DNA of 50,462 nucleotides from Hoylesella marshii DSM 16973 = JCM 13450 (GTDB taxonomy: Bacteria > Bacteroidota > Bacteroidia > Bacteroidales > Bacteroidaceae), in NCBI RefSeq assembly GCF_000146675.1, contig NZ_GL397214.1:745987-796448 (forward strand), written 5' to 3'. Below are positions 17,687-26,203 of this stretch, one piece after another; position 1 is the first letter of the stretch; the number at the start of each line of letters is the position of its first letter. A model generated the notes under the pieces. The model had not been told where the DNA came from. It was given only the letters and a program-made list of their open reading frames with translations, and ran no database searches. A program made the translations under genes and the position numbers.

Positions 17687-19033
17687 TTAGTTTGCGAGAA
17701 TCCAATTGGCTGATTCGTTCAGCGCCTTGTCGAGGTCTCCAATTTTATCCATCGCTGTCTTCACGTAAGTTGCGCCCGGATCCTTTACGAACGAAGTGCC
17801 GCTGTTCTGACAAGCCTTCAAAGCATCGAGTGCTGCCGTGAGTTTGTTCTGCAGATTATTGGCCATCTCACTGTTGTACTTCTGCAGATAGGCGATGATA
17901 GAGTTGCTCTCGTACTTGTCTTTATTCAGATTACCATACAAGGCATTTTGAATGCTCATGATATTGCCATAGAAATCAGTAAATGAGTTATAGCTGTAGG
18001 GAGACTCTATGTAGTTGGGATCGTCTACGACATCGTTGCCGTTCTCATCTTTATGTGTTTCCGGCTTACCGATAGCAGAACGATATGCCTGTCCCATCTT
18101 CTGATTGGCTACCTCAGAACAGATGTTCGAGCATCCGGCCACAAGAATTGCTTCCACAGCTTTCCTCCATGTCTGATAGGTACTTGTACCTGTATTGGCT
18201 GCCAACATATTGGCACCATACGACAGGTTGCTGTTGCCTACGGTCACCTTGAAGATGTCGGGGTATGCCGCTTTGCAGGCATCAAGACGTGTTTTGTGCG
18301 CGGGAGTAGCATTGTCGCCTCTCCATGCTACTTCGAGTTGATACACTCTGTCACGCAGATAGGCTGCGGCAGCCGTAGCAAAGATGAGTTCTTCTTTGGC
18401 CGTCACGTTCTTTCCTGCGAACGGTTGCGAACCGTCTTTCTCTTTAAACGTTTCCTTGCTGCCATCGTTGAAAAAGGTTACATTGCGGTTTTTACCATCA
18501 CGGAAGAAGATAAACTCTATACCGTGGAAGCCACGGTTTTCCTCTGCCATGTCGGTAATGACGGCGATGTAGCCGAGATCGCTTTGATTGTCTAACTTTG
18601 CCATCTTGGTGTTGTTTTGCAAGTCGGAAGCCAATGTGGGAACAACCAACGGCCATGTGTCAATATTGGGGTCAATATCAAAGTCGGAAGCAGCGCCATA
18701 AAGCCATGCTTCGCTTTCCTCCCAATGACTGCGTGCTACTTTGTAGTTTGTGCAAATTGCGTCTATTTCGCTTTGCGTAACAGTCGTTCCGGCTTTCACC
18801 TTTGTTTTCAATTCGGCAATCTTTTTGTAAAGATTGTCTGCTTCGTTAGCCAGATTGGTATAAGTGGGAAACACCACTTCGTTTACATAACGGGTAGTCA
18901 GTGATTGCAATTCCTCATTCTGTACTTTCCTTCTTTCTGCGGAATTGTCATTGTCTTCGCTACACGATGTAAAGCTGACAGTAAATGCACCTGCAACAGC
19001 AAGAAGCAGTGCATACGTAAAAATTCTTTTCAT
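17687..19033 (-). CDS. imelysin family lipoprotein (peptidase M75 / IrpA-like)
   Basis: A 448-aa exported lipoprotein with signal ending TVSFTSCSED (lipidated Cys near 24). The body is helical and has the imelysin GxHxxE motif in RGFHGIEF (His at about 170), plus the SEAWLYGAASDFDIDPNIDTWPL segment typical of the family. Imelysin-like proteins of the IrpA/EfeO group are linked to iron acquisition in other bacteria; no peptidase activity should be assumed. It follows the porin gene by 43 bp and precedes the di-haem oxidoreductase, which suggests periplasmic or surface iron handling coupled to redox change. Confidence 0.88.
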   Translation of the reverse strand: MKRIFTYALLLAVAGAFTVSFTSCSEDNDNSAERRKVQNEELQSLTTRYVNEVVFPTYTNLANEADNLYKKIAELKTKVKAGTTVTQSEIDAICTNYKVARSHWEESEAWLYGAASDFDIDPNIDTWPLVVPTLASDLQNNTKMAKLDNQSDLGYIAVITDMAEENRGFHGIEFIFFRDGKNRNVTFFNDGSKETFKEKDGSQPFAGKNVTAKEELIFATAAAAYLRDRVYQLEVAWRGDNATPAHKTRLDACKAAYPDIFKVTVGNSNLSYGANMLAANTGTSTYQTWRKAVEAILVAGCSNICSEVANQKMGQAYRSAIGKPETHKDENGNDVVDDPNYIESPYSYNSFTDFYGNIMSIQNALYGNLNKDKYESNSIIAYLQKYNSEMANNLQNKLTAALDALKACQNSGTSFVKDPGATYVKTAMDKIGDLDKALNESANWILAN

Positions 19034-19076
19034 GTTGAATCTGTATTATGTTTATAATGTGTGGTTGATATTTCTT

Positions 19077-20390
19077 TTAGAGGAAGAAGCCTTCATACGC
19101 CACGCCCAAATTGATACTGGGTTCATTGTTGAAAGCTTTGTCGAGGAAACGCTGGGAATAATGTGCCTTGATAGCTACTTGCGGGATGGGATGATAATTC
19201 ACGCCCACAGCCACGCATTTCCGTTTTGTATATCCGTAAGACGGCTGCGAACGCTCCTCTCGGTAAGAATCGTAATAATCATATCTGCTGAAGATGTAGA
19301 GTTTTTGGTTGTCGTTACGCAGTCGGGGTATCTGGGAAAAGATGTCATAGCCAGCCTCAATGCCTATTGCCACAGCGTTTTTCCCCACATAAGTCTTATT
19401 ATAGGGAGAGGTCTTAGGCATGTTGAGCTTGGCACTGTTCAGCATTGGTGTGCCTGATATGTAACCATAGTCAGCTTGCCCCCTTACGAGCCAATTATAC
19501 CGGTTATAAGTGAAGTCGAACGAACCGATACATACCAATGCCTTGGTGCCGCCAAACGTCTTGTTCTTCCCTTCCATATTGTTGGGCGAAGTATTATGCA
19601 TGGCCTGTCCTATGTAACCGCTCAGTCCCAAGCGAAGACCGTTTAGGGTATAGTTGTCTAAGCGAAGCGCGAATCCGTACTTATTGGCCGGCTTAAATTC
19701 ATAGGGCGAACCGCTGCCGTTGTGTATCCAACCGTCTCTACTGAAGAGCAAAGCGTTCAAGCCGGCAACCATCTGCAACTCATAGCGGAAGTCTTTATAG
19801 CGTCCCCAAAAGCTAATGCCCGTATCGTGCCATGTGCTCGGCAGAATAGTATGTTCTCCTTCCGGACGATACACAGTGAAGAAGTTCAACGGCTCATGGT
19901 GGGCGTTGTTCAACCCCACGGGTACCACAATATGTCCCATACGAATGTTAGCCCACTTGCCAAAGGTCTTCTGTATCCAAAACTGCTCAAGCTCTACTTC
20001 ACCACCTTTCTCAACTTCGGTTTCGTATTCACCACCTTCATCGGCCTCAAGTTCTACGGCACTACCCGTTCCGGTATGCTCGAATTCTATTTCAGTGCCC
20101 AATGTCCAGCCTTTTCCAAAATCGTAGCCAAGGTAAATAACGGCATGGGGAATATCGAAGCGACCATTGCTTGGATCGTCTTTATATTTCTTCGGACTGC
20201 TGTAGCGGTAAACATTATCACTGTAGAAGTTGCGGGAATAAGCCACTTCTCCATAGCCGCCAAGACTCAATCGGTTACCCGACGCATGGCTCATCACACT
20301 ATCTGCGGCGTTCACCTGCCCCTTTACGGGAGCGGGAAGCAGGGCTACGAGGAAAAAGATTATCTGCAAAATCGTTGAAAGTCTGTTCAT
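19077..20390 (-). CDS. outer-membrane beta-barrel porin
   Basis: A 437-aa protein with a signal peptide (MNRLSTILQIIFFLVALLPAPVKGQ) followed by alternating beta-strands rich in aromatic residues and ending in SINLGVAYEGFFL, whose terminal aromatic residues are typical of barrels. It resembles the phosphate-selective porin O/P type. The strand GWTLGTEIEFEHTG is followed by an acidic loop (ELEADEGGEYETEVEKGGEVELE) that could bind cations. The frame is open 17 codons further upstream, but those overlap the promoter, so the ATG at 20388-20390 was chosen. As first gene of the operon with imelysin and a di-haem oxidoreductase it is a candidate entry channel for a metal or metal complex. Confidence 0.8.
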   Translation of the reverse strand: MNRLSTILQIIFFLVALLPAPVKGQVNAADSVMSHASGNRLSLGGYGEVAYSRNFYSDNVYRYSSPKKYKDDPSNGRFDIPHAVIYLGYDFGKGWTLGTEIEFEHTGTGSAVELEADEGGEYETEVEKGGEVELEQFWIQKTFGKWANIRMGHIVVPVGLNNAHHEPLNFFTVYRPEGEHTILPSTWHDTGISFWGRYKDFRYELQMVAGLNALLFSRDGWIHNGSGSPYEFKPANKYGFALRLDNYTLNGLRLGLSGYIGQAMHNTSPNNMEGKNKTFGGTKALVCIGSFDFTYNRYNWLVRGQADYGYISGTPMLNSAKLNMPKTSPYNKTYVGKNAVAIGIEAGYDIFSQIPRLRNDNQKLYIFSRYDYYDSYREERSQPSYGYTKRKCVAVGVNYHPIPQVAIKAHYSQRFLDKAFNNEPSINLGVAYEGFFL

Positions 20391-20421
20391 TTTATAAGTC
20401 TGTTGGTCTTCAAATCGTTGG

Positions 20422-20452
20422 CAAAGGTACGGGAAATCCATCGTATTAACAA
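20422..20452 (-). promoter_or_regulatory. promoter of the porin-imelysin-DHOR operon
   Basis: On the minus strand TTG (20450-20452), 20 bp, then TACCTTTG (20422-20429). It lies about 32 bp before the porin ATG. I saw no clear Fur-like operator around it, so iron control is not shown by the sequence. Confidence 0.7.
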
Positions 20453-20589
20453 TACTTAAAAAGCACTATCATTTGTTTATAATCTCTCTCTTACCTACCT
20501 ACTAACGATGAACAAAACCCGTGTTCTCATCTATTTTATAGATGGAATACAAGGAATAGGCTGACGAATAAGGACGCGGGAAATAGACT

Positions 20590-20622
20590 TGTGCCCTCAA
20601 CAAGGTTGTTGTTGAGGGCACA
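20590..20622 (-). terminator. strong hairpin after the C10 protease gene
   Basis: A perfect 14-bp stem TGTGCCCTCAACAA / TTGTTGAGGGCACA with a 5-nt loop lies 40 bp after the protease stop. The minus-strand sequence that follows (AGTCTATTTCCCGC) is only mildly U-rich. It most likely ends the protease transcript and insulates the porin promoter. Confidence 0.65.
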
Positions 20623-20662
20623 TGACATAGGTTGGGTTTAATAGATCGATGCTGAATACATC

Positions 20663-23377
20663 TTACCGCAAGGCTTCGGTATCAGGCCGGTGAAGGAATT
20701 TATAAATGCGATGTTGTCTTCCTGCTTCTATTCGCAGCAGATATACACCTTGTTCCAGACCTTGAAGAGAGATTGTGGCATAACTTCCATCCATGGCCGA
20801 TACCTGTTTGACAAGCGTACCGCCGACGTTATACAATCGTAAGGTTCTCAAATCGCTACCCGAGACTGTTAGTTGGTTGCCATCGTGCCTGATGTCGAAA
20901 GAGGTAGTGGCTGTGGGTGCGGTGTCTATTCCTGTAGGTACGTCATGGTAAAGGGTGAGTATATCGCCTTTCCGCTTGAGGTAACAGGTGGGTGCCTTCG
21001 GATTTTTCAACTCCACGTCCTTGCCTTCTATCTGCCCCATCACAATTACCCGATAGGTATGTCCATCGGCCAATTGCAGATTGCTCTTGCGCAGCCAATA
21101 GCTGTAGAGCGGCACTTCGAAGGATGAAGAAATGGTGACATGGTCGTCGAACCCTCGTATTTTTATCTTTTCCTTTGTCTGTATGTCTTCGCAGAACATA
21201 GAAACGATACCTTCGTATGTCCTGTTTTCCGATGTGCGCAGCGCGACGGCGAGCTTGAAGTTAGGCACTCGCGAGATGTCGATACTGCCGGATGCAATCT
21301 TCTCGTTCGAGTCGTCGGCCAGAAAGACTTCAGCTTTTTCCATGAGAGGTCTTTCCTGTGCTTTTACCACATCAATATAGGCAGCATCCTTGTCGTGAAT
21401 ATTGTTTATTGGGCAGGGCAGGGTTTCTGCTTCGTCTGCTGATATTTCGAGCTTCACTTCATAGCGTCCTATAGCAATACCGGAGGGCAATGAAAGCACG
21501 ATGGGTATTTCTGCTTCGGTAAAGCCCTCTATTTCTGTCGCCTTATCGGCACGCGTGTTCAACACAACCGTCTTGCTCGCATCAAGCAGCTGCACCCTTA
21601 GGTAACAATCGCGGGGCACTCCGTTGAGGTTTTTCACTGTGAAAACGGCTTGCACTTTCTCACCTTGTTCGGCTTTATCTGAGAGCCTTGGCTGTGCCAT
21701 CAGCTGGAAATGAGCGTCTTCAGTACAAGTTTCGGAGATGCGAGCTGCGCCATTTGCTAATTCCACTTCTATGATGGGAGCTTTCTTCATGGGGAGGAAC
21801 TCGTCCCATGAGCCGTCGTCTTTACGGGCTACACACACGGGAATAAGGCGATAATATCCGTTCCCGAGTCCTGCTAGACTAATCTTTACGGGCTGTGCCT
21901 GATTTATCAAGAAGTCTCGTCCCATAAAGCCTGCGTGGTCGGCGCCATAAATGCGCTGCGTGAGACCGCCGCTTGCATGGTCGTCAGAATAAGCCACTTG
22001 CTTTAGATTTCCCCCTTCGTCGTAGACGGCCACACCGATATCGCCTTTAAAGGGATTGCCTCTGTTTACGAAAGAATTCATCTCTACGGTTATCGTCTGC
22101 GACGGGTTAAAGGTTTTACCTGTTACGTCTTTCAGCGAGAAAGAACCTCCCTCATTGAACATCAGTTGCGGGGATGTTTCTAATAGACCTCGCTCTATGG
22201 CCGGATATTTTCCGTTGTTGGGATGTGCAAGGATTGCCGTAATGGCGCGGTTAAAGGCCAAAGGCTTGCCTTGAAACTCGTTTCCGGTTTGCGATAGGTT
22301 GAGAGCTGTGAGCGAATAGTAGGCATCGCTTTGTCCTTCCCAACCGAAGTTCATGTGAAAGAGACCGTTTTTGTCGAATCCGTCTGCCACCCACGCATGT
22401 CCCGAGGCAGAACCAGTGGGACGACCTTCCAGATAAACAGGACATCCGTTGAGTAACTCCTGTCGCAGTATCTCGGCAAAACGACTCGGCCCTTCCACCG
22501 CCCTTGTAATGTATGCAGCCGTGTAATCGAAATTCTTTTGCAGGGCTTGATACGCGAACAATCCCTGTGTACCGCTCGCATTGGGTGTATACTGCATAAA
22601 GGAAGCTATGCCGACATCGCTCATCAACAAGGCGACGGCATCTTCCTGTGCAGACGTTGCATGCACGGGATAGCGATAATCGGGCAACATGTTTGCCCAA
22701 TCGTAGTGCGACTGACTGAAATCAGCACTTTTCTTGGTGTTATAGTAGGTTACGTTATATTCGTTCTTACCGCGTCCTTGGGCAGGCCATTGATAGTAAT
22801 ACATCATCTGCGCCACCGCCGTGGCCACGCATCCGCTATAGGGATAGCCGGTTTTAGCATTGAATGGGTGCGACTGTCCCCATTTGCTTTTCAGCAACGG
22901 AGACACGGTTTGTGAGTACTGACCGGCACGGGTATTGCCTTGAACAATCACCTTTCCTTCTTTCAGTACTTCAAACGTTTGCCGATAGCCTTCCAAGAGC
23001 AACTTTACGCATGGATTGGCGTTCAGCGTATCGAGTGTTCTCTCGGTGCTATAGGCCAGCACTTCACCCATTTCGTCGTCGCCAGAGACGATAACAAAGC
23101 CGCGCCCCCGTGCGTCGTTGAATATATAATAGGGAGCTTCTGTTGTTCGATTGATACCTCTCGTCTGTGCTTTTGCGCTATTGTTGTGAGACAGCGTAAC
23201 GTATCTTTTTGCAATCTGAGCCGCTTTTTGCGGATTAATGTCTTTGCCATGAGCCGTCAGTGATACGGCAACGAGCATACCTGCGATAACCGATAATACG
23301 GCTACGGCATGGTGTCGATAACCTTTTCTTTCCATTGTTTCTGTATTCTGCTTCATTTCTTTTATGCGGTATTCCAT
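20663..23377 (-). CDS. C10 family cysteine protease (streptopain/interpain-like), T9SS cargo
   Basis: A 904-aa secreted protease. After a signal anchor-like segment (about residues 20-45) comes a Spi-type propeptide (INPQKAAQIAKRYVTLSHNN through FVIVSGDDEMGEVLAYS) and then the papain-like catalytic domain. The nucleophile is Cys183 in YSGCVATAVAQMMYYY and the general base is His327 in SGHAWVADGFD, with GLFHMNFGWEG after it. The large C-terminal part has beta-sandwich modules and ends in a T9SS type A-like sorting domain (LRLYNVGGTLVKQV, QGVYLLRI). Relatives include SpeB and Prevotella intermedia interpain, which attack host proteins. Three in-frame ATGs (23377, 23356, 23335) precede the signal; the longest is given and the true start is uncertain. 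Confidence 0.92.
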   Translation of the reverse strand: MEYRIKEMKQNTETMERKGYRHHAVAVLSVIAGMLVAVSLTAHGKDINPQKAAQIAKRYVTLSHNNSAKAQTRGINRTTEAPYYIFNDARGRGFVIVSGDDEMGEVLAYSTERTLDTLNANPCVKLLLEGYRQTFEVLKEGKVIVQGNTRAGQYSQTVSPLLKSKWGQSHPFNAKTGYPYSGCVATAVAQMMYYYQWPAQGRGKNEYNVTYYNTKKSADFSQSHYDWANMLPDYRYPVHATSAQEDAVALLMSDVGIASFMQYTPNASGTQGLFAYQALQKNFDYTAAYITRAVEGPSRFAEILRQELLNGCPVYLEGRPTGSASGHAWVADGFDKNGLFHMNFGWEGQSDAYYSLTALNLSQTGNEFQGKPLAFNRAITAILAHPNNGKYPAIERGLLETSPQLMFNEGGSFSLKDVTGKTFNPSQTITVEMNSFVNRGNPFKGDIGVAVYDEGGNLKQVAYSDDHASGGLTQRIYGADHAGFMGRDFLINQAQPVKISLAGLGNGYYRLIPVCVARKDDGSWDEFLPMKKAPIIEVELANGAARISETCTEDAHFQLMAQPRLSDKAEQGEKVQAVFTVKNLNGVPRDCYLRVQLLDASKTVVLNTRADKATEIEGFTEAEIPIVLSLPSGIAIGRYEVKLEISADEAETLPCPINNIHDKDAAYIDVVKAQERPLMEKAEVFLADDSNEKIASGSIDISRVPNFKLAVALRTSENRTYEGIVSMFCEDIQTKEKIKIRGFDDHVTISSSFEVPLYSYWLRKSNLQLADGHTYRVIVMGQIEGKDVELKNPKAPTCYLKRKGDILTLYHDVPTGIDTAPTATTSFDIRHDGNQLTVSGSDLRTLRLYNVGGTLVKQVSAMDGSYATISLQGLEQGVYLLRIEAGRQHRIYKFLHRPDTEALR

Positions 23378-23433
23378 TTCTATTATCCTGATTATTTGTT
23401 TTTTGCTATCCCGATAATCTTCGGAAACGGGTG

Positions 23434-23441
23434 CAAAGTTA
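23434..23441 (-). promoter_or_regulatory. -7 box of the C10 protease promoter
   Basis: TAACTTTG on the minus strand matches TAnnTTTG, 57 bp upstream of the longest protease start. No good -33 TTG is visible about 20 bp further up, so this may need an activator or be a weak promoter. Confidence 0.55.
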
Positions 23442-23545
23442 ATACTTTTTTCTCACATAAATCACTACTTGCACGTCTTATTGACGCTTCCCGACCACAC
23501 ATATCGGTTATACATCAAACCAACGGTTTGCCTATCAAATTGTAA

Positions 23546-23633
23546 AAGCATAGCTCCAATGCGCTGAAAGCATAGCTCTGACATCAGCAAAGCATAGCTT
23601 TGAGCACGTAAGAGGCATACTTTTAGAAAAACG
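23546..23633. repeat. 22-bp tandem repeat array C (4 units)
   Basis: Units start at 23546, 23568, 23590 and about 23613. Three begin AAGCATAGCT, an interrupted dyad (AAGC-ATA-GCTT), and the last is a decayed AGGCATACTTT. The second half of each unit is variable. The core matches the fourth unit of array B and, in reverse complement, the units of array E. Confidence 0.85.
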
Positions 23634-23704
23634 TCCTTATGATTCTGGTTTTCAACCGGTTACAAATAAGACGAAGAGGTGGCGTTTTTATCTGTGCGAA
23701 AGCC

Positions 23705-23856
23705 GAAAAAGAAAAGAAGTGCAGCTTTCTGTTTATCTTCCCATCTTCAAGCCCGTATAGTTCAACTGAATTGGCATGTTCCACTGAGCCATCTCGAGTG
23801 ATGTTAAGCTAAGCATCCCTGCACTTCTTCTTTTGTATCCGTTTATCATGATGTGA
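23705..23856 (-). ncRNA. candidate structured small RNA
   Basis: A transcript starting near 23856 from the promoter at 23862 would contain two arms that pair perfectly over 11 bp: AAGAAGTGCAG (plus 23819-23829 read on minus) and CTGCACTTCTT (23714-23724). The second arm is followed at once by a U-rich tract TTTTCTTTTT. About 94 nt lie inside the stem. This promoter, long-range stem and U-tract are what a ~150-nt independent small RNA would look like; a 6S-like RNA is one possibility. The same span includes a 38-aa ORF, so it could instead be a short mRNA. Confidence 0.45.
23733..23849 (-). CDS. candidate 38-aa small protein
   Basis: ATG at 23847-23849 opens a 38-codon frame starting MINGYKRRSAGM and ending YTGLKMGR, with a basic N-terminus and an amphipathic middle (LTSLEMAQW). 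The start lies only about 7 nt after the predicted transcription start, so translation would be almost leaderless. No family is recognised. It overlaps a candidate structured RNA and may be incidental. Confidence 0.25.
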   Translation of the reverse strand: MINGYKRRSAGMLSLTSLEMAQWNMPIQLNYTGLKMGR

Positions 23857-23861
23857 CGTTG

Positions 23862-23892
23862 CAAAATTACGCCGATAACAGCAATCTTGCAA
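23862..23892 (-). promoter_or_regulatory. promoter of the small RNA / small ORF unit
   Basis: On the minus strand TTG (23890-23892), 20 bp, then TAATTTTG (23862-23869). A full Bacteroidetes promoter facing a stretch with no ordinary gene is the main reason to expect a small transcript here. Confidence 0.6.
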
Positions 23893-24067
23893 TACTTAAA
23901 AATCGGTAATTTGATGAAATACTCACTTATAGGTATGTCAAGAGACAGAACCATACCTTATTATATGATAGAAACAATATACCCATAAATAATTATTGCG
24001 TAATTCAAAAAAAAACACTTATTTTGCATATCCTTTCGAAAAATCCTAACAACAAATAGGTAACGTC

Positions 24068-25024
24068 ATGAGAAATCAGAAAATGTATGAACCTGATGAT
24101 AAAATGATAACCATCATCAGAGATGATTATAGCTTGTTGCAGACACTCAGTGGCTTCGGAATCAATTTGGGTTTCGGAGACAAAACCGTGAAAGAAGTCT
24201 GCGAAGAGCAAGAGGTAGACACGTACACCTTTCTTTGTATCGTGAATTTCAGTGTAAATGAATTTCATAACTTTGAGGATGTAGAGAAACTCTCCATACC
24301 TACTTTGCTGCAATACCTGAAAGCCAGCCATGCGTACTTTATTGATTTTCAACTGCCTTACATACGAAAAAAACTGCAATCGGCACTTGACGAGAAAGAC
24401 AATCTGGCGCGTTTGATTCTCAAACTCTACGACGAATATGCTCATTCGGTGCGTATGCACATGCAATACGAAGACAAGACAGTGTTTCCTTACGTGGATT
24501 CACTACTCAACAACACACCCAGCAGCAATTACGACATAGAGACTTACTCCAAACATCATGGACAGATAGACCTGAAGCTGAAAGAGTTGAAGAATATTAT
24601 CATTAAATACCTGCCGAACGACGGCCTGCATAACAACCAGCTTTACGCCACTTTGTACGACATTTACAACAATGAGAACTGGTTGGCGATGCACGCCGAA
24701 GTGGAAGACCATATCTTTGTGCCAGCTATCCGGCACTTGGAACAGAAGTCGAAGCAGAACGACGTGTCGGTGAAAATTTCCAACATGATTAACCAAAACC
24801 AAACTTCCAATGAGAGCTTAAGCGATCGCGAGAAAGACGTCATCGTGAGTTTGGTACAGGGAATGACAAATAAGGAGATAGCCGACCACCTCTGCATCTC
24901 CATCAACACTGTTATCACCCACCGTCGCAACATCGCCCGAAAACTGCAAATACACAGCCCCGCAGGTCTCACTATCTACGCCATCGTCAATAATCTGGTA
25001 GACATCACAGCCGTGAAACTATAA
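24068..25024 (+). CDS. hemerythrin-domain LuxR-type transcriptional regulator
   Basis: A 318-aa cytosolic regulator. Residues about 20-70 resemble the ScdA_N/DUF542 domain of YtfE/RIC iron-sulfur repair proteins, but the usual Cys-Cys-Gly-Gly is replaced by LGFGD. Residues about 85-235 form a hemerythrin-like helix bundle with candidate iron ligands in KASHAYF, HSVRMHMQYEDKTVF, KHHGQ and HAEVEDHIFVP. A LuxR/GerE helix-turn-helix follows (about 250-315, LSDREKDVIVSLVQGMTNKEIADHLCISINTVITHRRNI). The design suggests a sensor of oxygen, nitric oxide or iron state that binds DNA directly, without a receiver domain. It is 39 bp upstream of manC on the same strand and probably heads the GDP-fucose operon. 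A TTATTTTG run near 24017 is an imperfect -7 box. Confidence 0.85.
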   Translation: MRNQKMYEPDDKMITIIRDDYSLLQTLSGFGINLGFGDKTVKEVCEEQEVDTYTFLCIVNFSVNEFHNFEDVEKLSIPTLLQYLKASHAYFIDFQLPYIRKKLQSALDEKDNLARLILKLYDEYAHSVRMHMQYEDKTVFPYVDSLLNNTPSSNYDIETYSKHHGQIDLKLKELKNIIIKYLPNDGLHNNQLYATLYDIYNNENWLAMHAEVEDHIFVPAIRHLEQKSKQNDVSVKISNMINQNQTSNESLSDREKDVIVSLVQGMTNKEIADHLCISINTVITHRRNIARKLQIHSPAGLTIYAIVNNLVDITAVKL

Positions 25025-25063
25025 ACAGAGACCTTGCATACCTTATCATAAAACCCTTATCCT

Positions 25064-26131
25064 ATGACTCCCAAGAATCATCATCTCGTTATCATGGCCG
25101 GAGGAGTGGGCAGCCGATTTTGGCCAATGAGTACTGCCGAATGCCCAAAGCAGTTCATCGACGTACTCGGAGTTGGCAAATCACTGCTCCAACTCACAAT
25201 GGAACGCTTCGCAAACATTGCATCCCCCGAAAACGTATGGGTCGTAACCAACGAGAAATACGTAGACATCGTGCATGAACAACTGCCCGATGTACCCCGT
25301 ACCAATATCCTCAGCGAACCTTGTCGGCGTAATACCGCACCCTGCATCGCCTATGTGAGCTGGAGAATCAAGACCCGTGATGCCAATGCCAACATCGTTG
25401 TGACACCCAGCGACCATATTGTGACCAATGTCGCAGAGTTCAAACGCGTCATCAATGCAGCACTACAATTCACCGGAGAGACAGATGCCATGCTTACATT
25501 GGGCATGAAACCCACCCGACCGGAAACCGGATACGGCTATATTCAAGCAGATCTCACGTCGAGCAGCCCGCGCAACAAAGAGATATTCCGTGTGGATTCG
25601 TTCCGAGAAAAGCCCGATTTACAGACCGCGTTGCAATACATTGAACGGAAGAACTATTTTTGGAACGCCGGCATCTTCATATGGAGCGTGAAGACCATCA
25701 TCAATGCTTTCCGCATATATCAGCCCGCTATGAACCGTCTTTTTGAAAGTATGACCGACATTTACGGCACCGAACGCGAGCAAGAAGCCATCAACCGCAT
25801 GTATCCCGAGTGCGAAAATATCTCTGTAGACTATGCTATTATGGAGAAAGCAGAAGAGATTTTCGTCTGTCCCGCAGACTTCGGATGGAGCGATTTGGGA
25901 ACTTGGGGCGCACTGCTCATGCAAACCAAGCACGACCTTTACGGCAACAGTATCATCGGAAACAATGTCTCTGTCTACGACACGCAAAACTGCATCATTC
26001 ATACCACAGAAGAGAAAAAAGTCGTCGTACAAGGACTTGACGGCTATATCGTGGCTGAAAAAGACGACACATTGCTCATCTGCAAACTCGCAGAAGAACA
26101 GAAAATACGTAGCTTCGCAGAAGAGGACTGA
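25064..26131 (+). CDS. manC: mannose-1-phosphate guanylyltransferase
   Basis: A 355-aa cytosolic nucleotidyltransferase making GDP-mannose from mannose-1-phosphate and GTP. The pyrophosphorylase signature is intact (AGGVGSRFWPMSTAECPKQF), as are VTPSDHIV, REKPDLQTALQYI and FWNAGIFIWS. The length is that of the single-domain form without the phosphomannose isomerase C-terminus. It supplies substrate to the two following genes, gmd and fcl, 72 bp and further downstream. Product use is likely in fucosylated capsule or glycoproteins. Confidence 0.94.
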   Translation: MTPKNHHLVIMAGGVGSRFWPMSTAECPKQFIDVLGVGKSLLQLTMERFANIASPENVWVVTNEKYVDIVHEQLPDVPRTNILSEPCRRNTAPCIAYVSWRIKTRDANANIVVTPSDHIVTNVAEFKRVINAALQFTGETDAMLTLGMKPTRPETGYGYIQADLTSSSPRNKEIFRVDSFREKPDLQTALQYIERKNYFWNAGIFIWSVKTIINAFRIYQPAMNRLFESMTDIYGTEREQEAINRMYPECENISVDYAIMEKAEEIFVCPADFGWSDLGTWGALLMQTKHDLYGNSIIGNNVSVYDTQNCIIHTTEEKKVVVQGLDGYIVAEKDDTLLICKLAEEQKIRSFAEED

Positions 26132-26203
26132 CCCTGCACCAACAAGACGTTACCACGATGATAAGTCCCGATACCCCGCTTATCGAAAAAATACATTTGC
26201 AAC

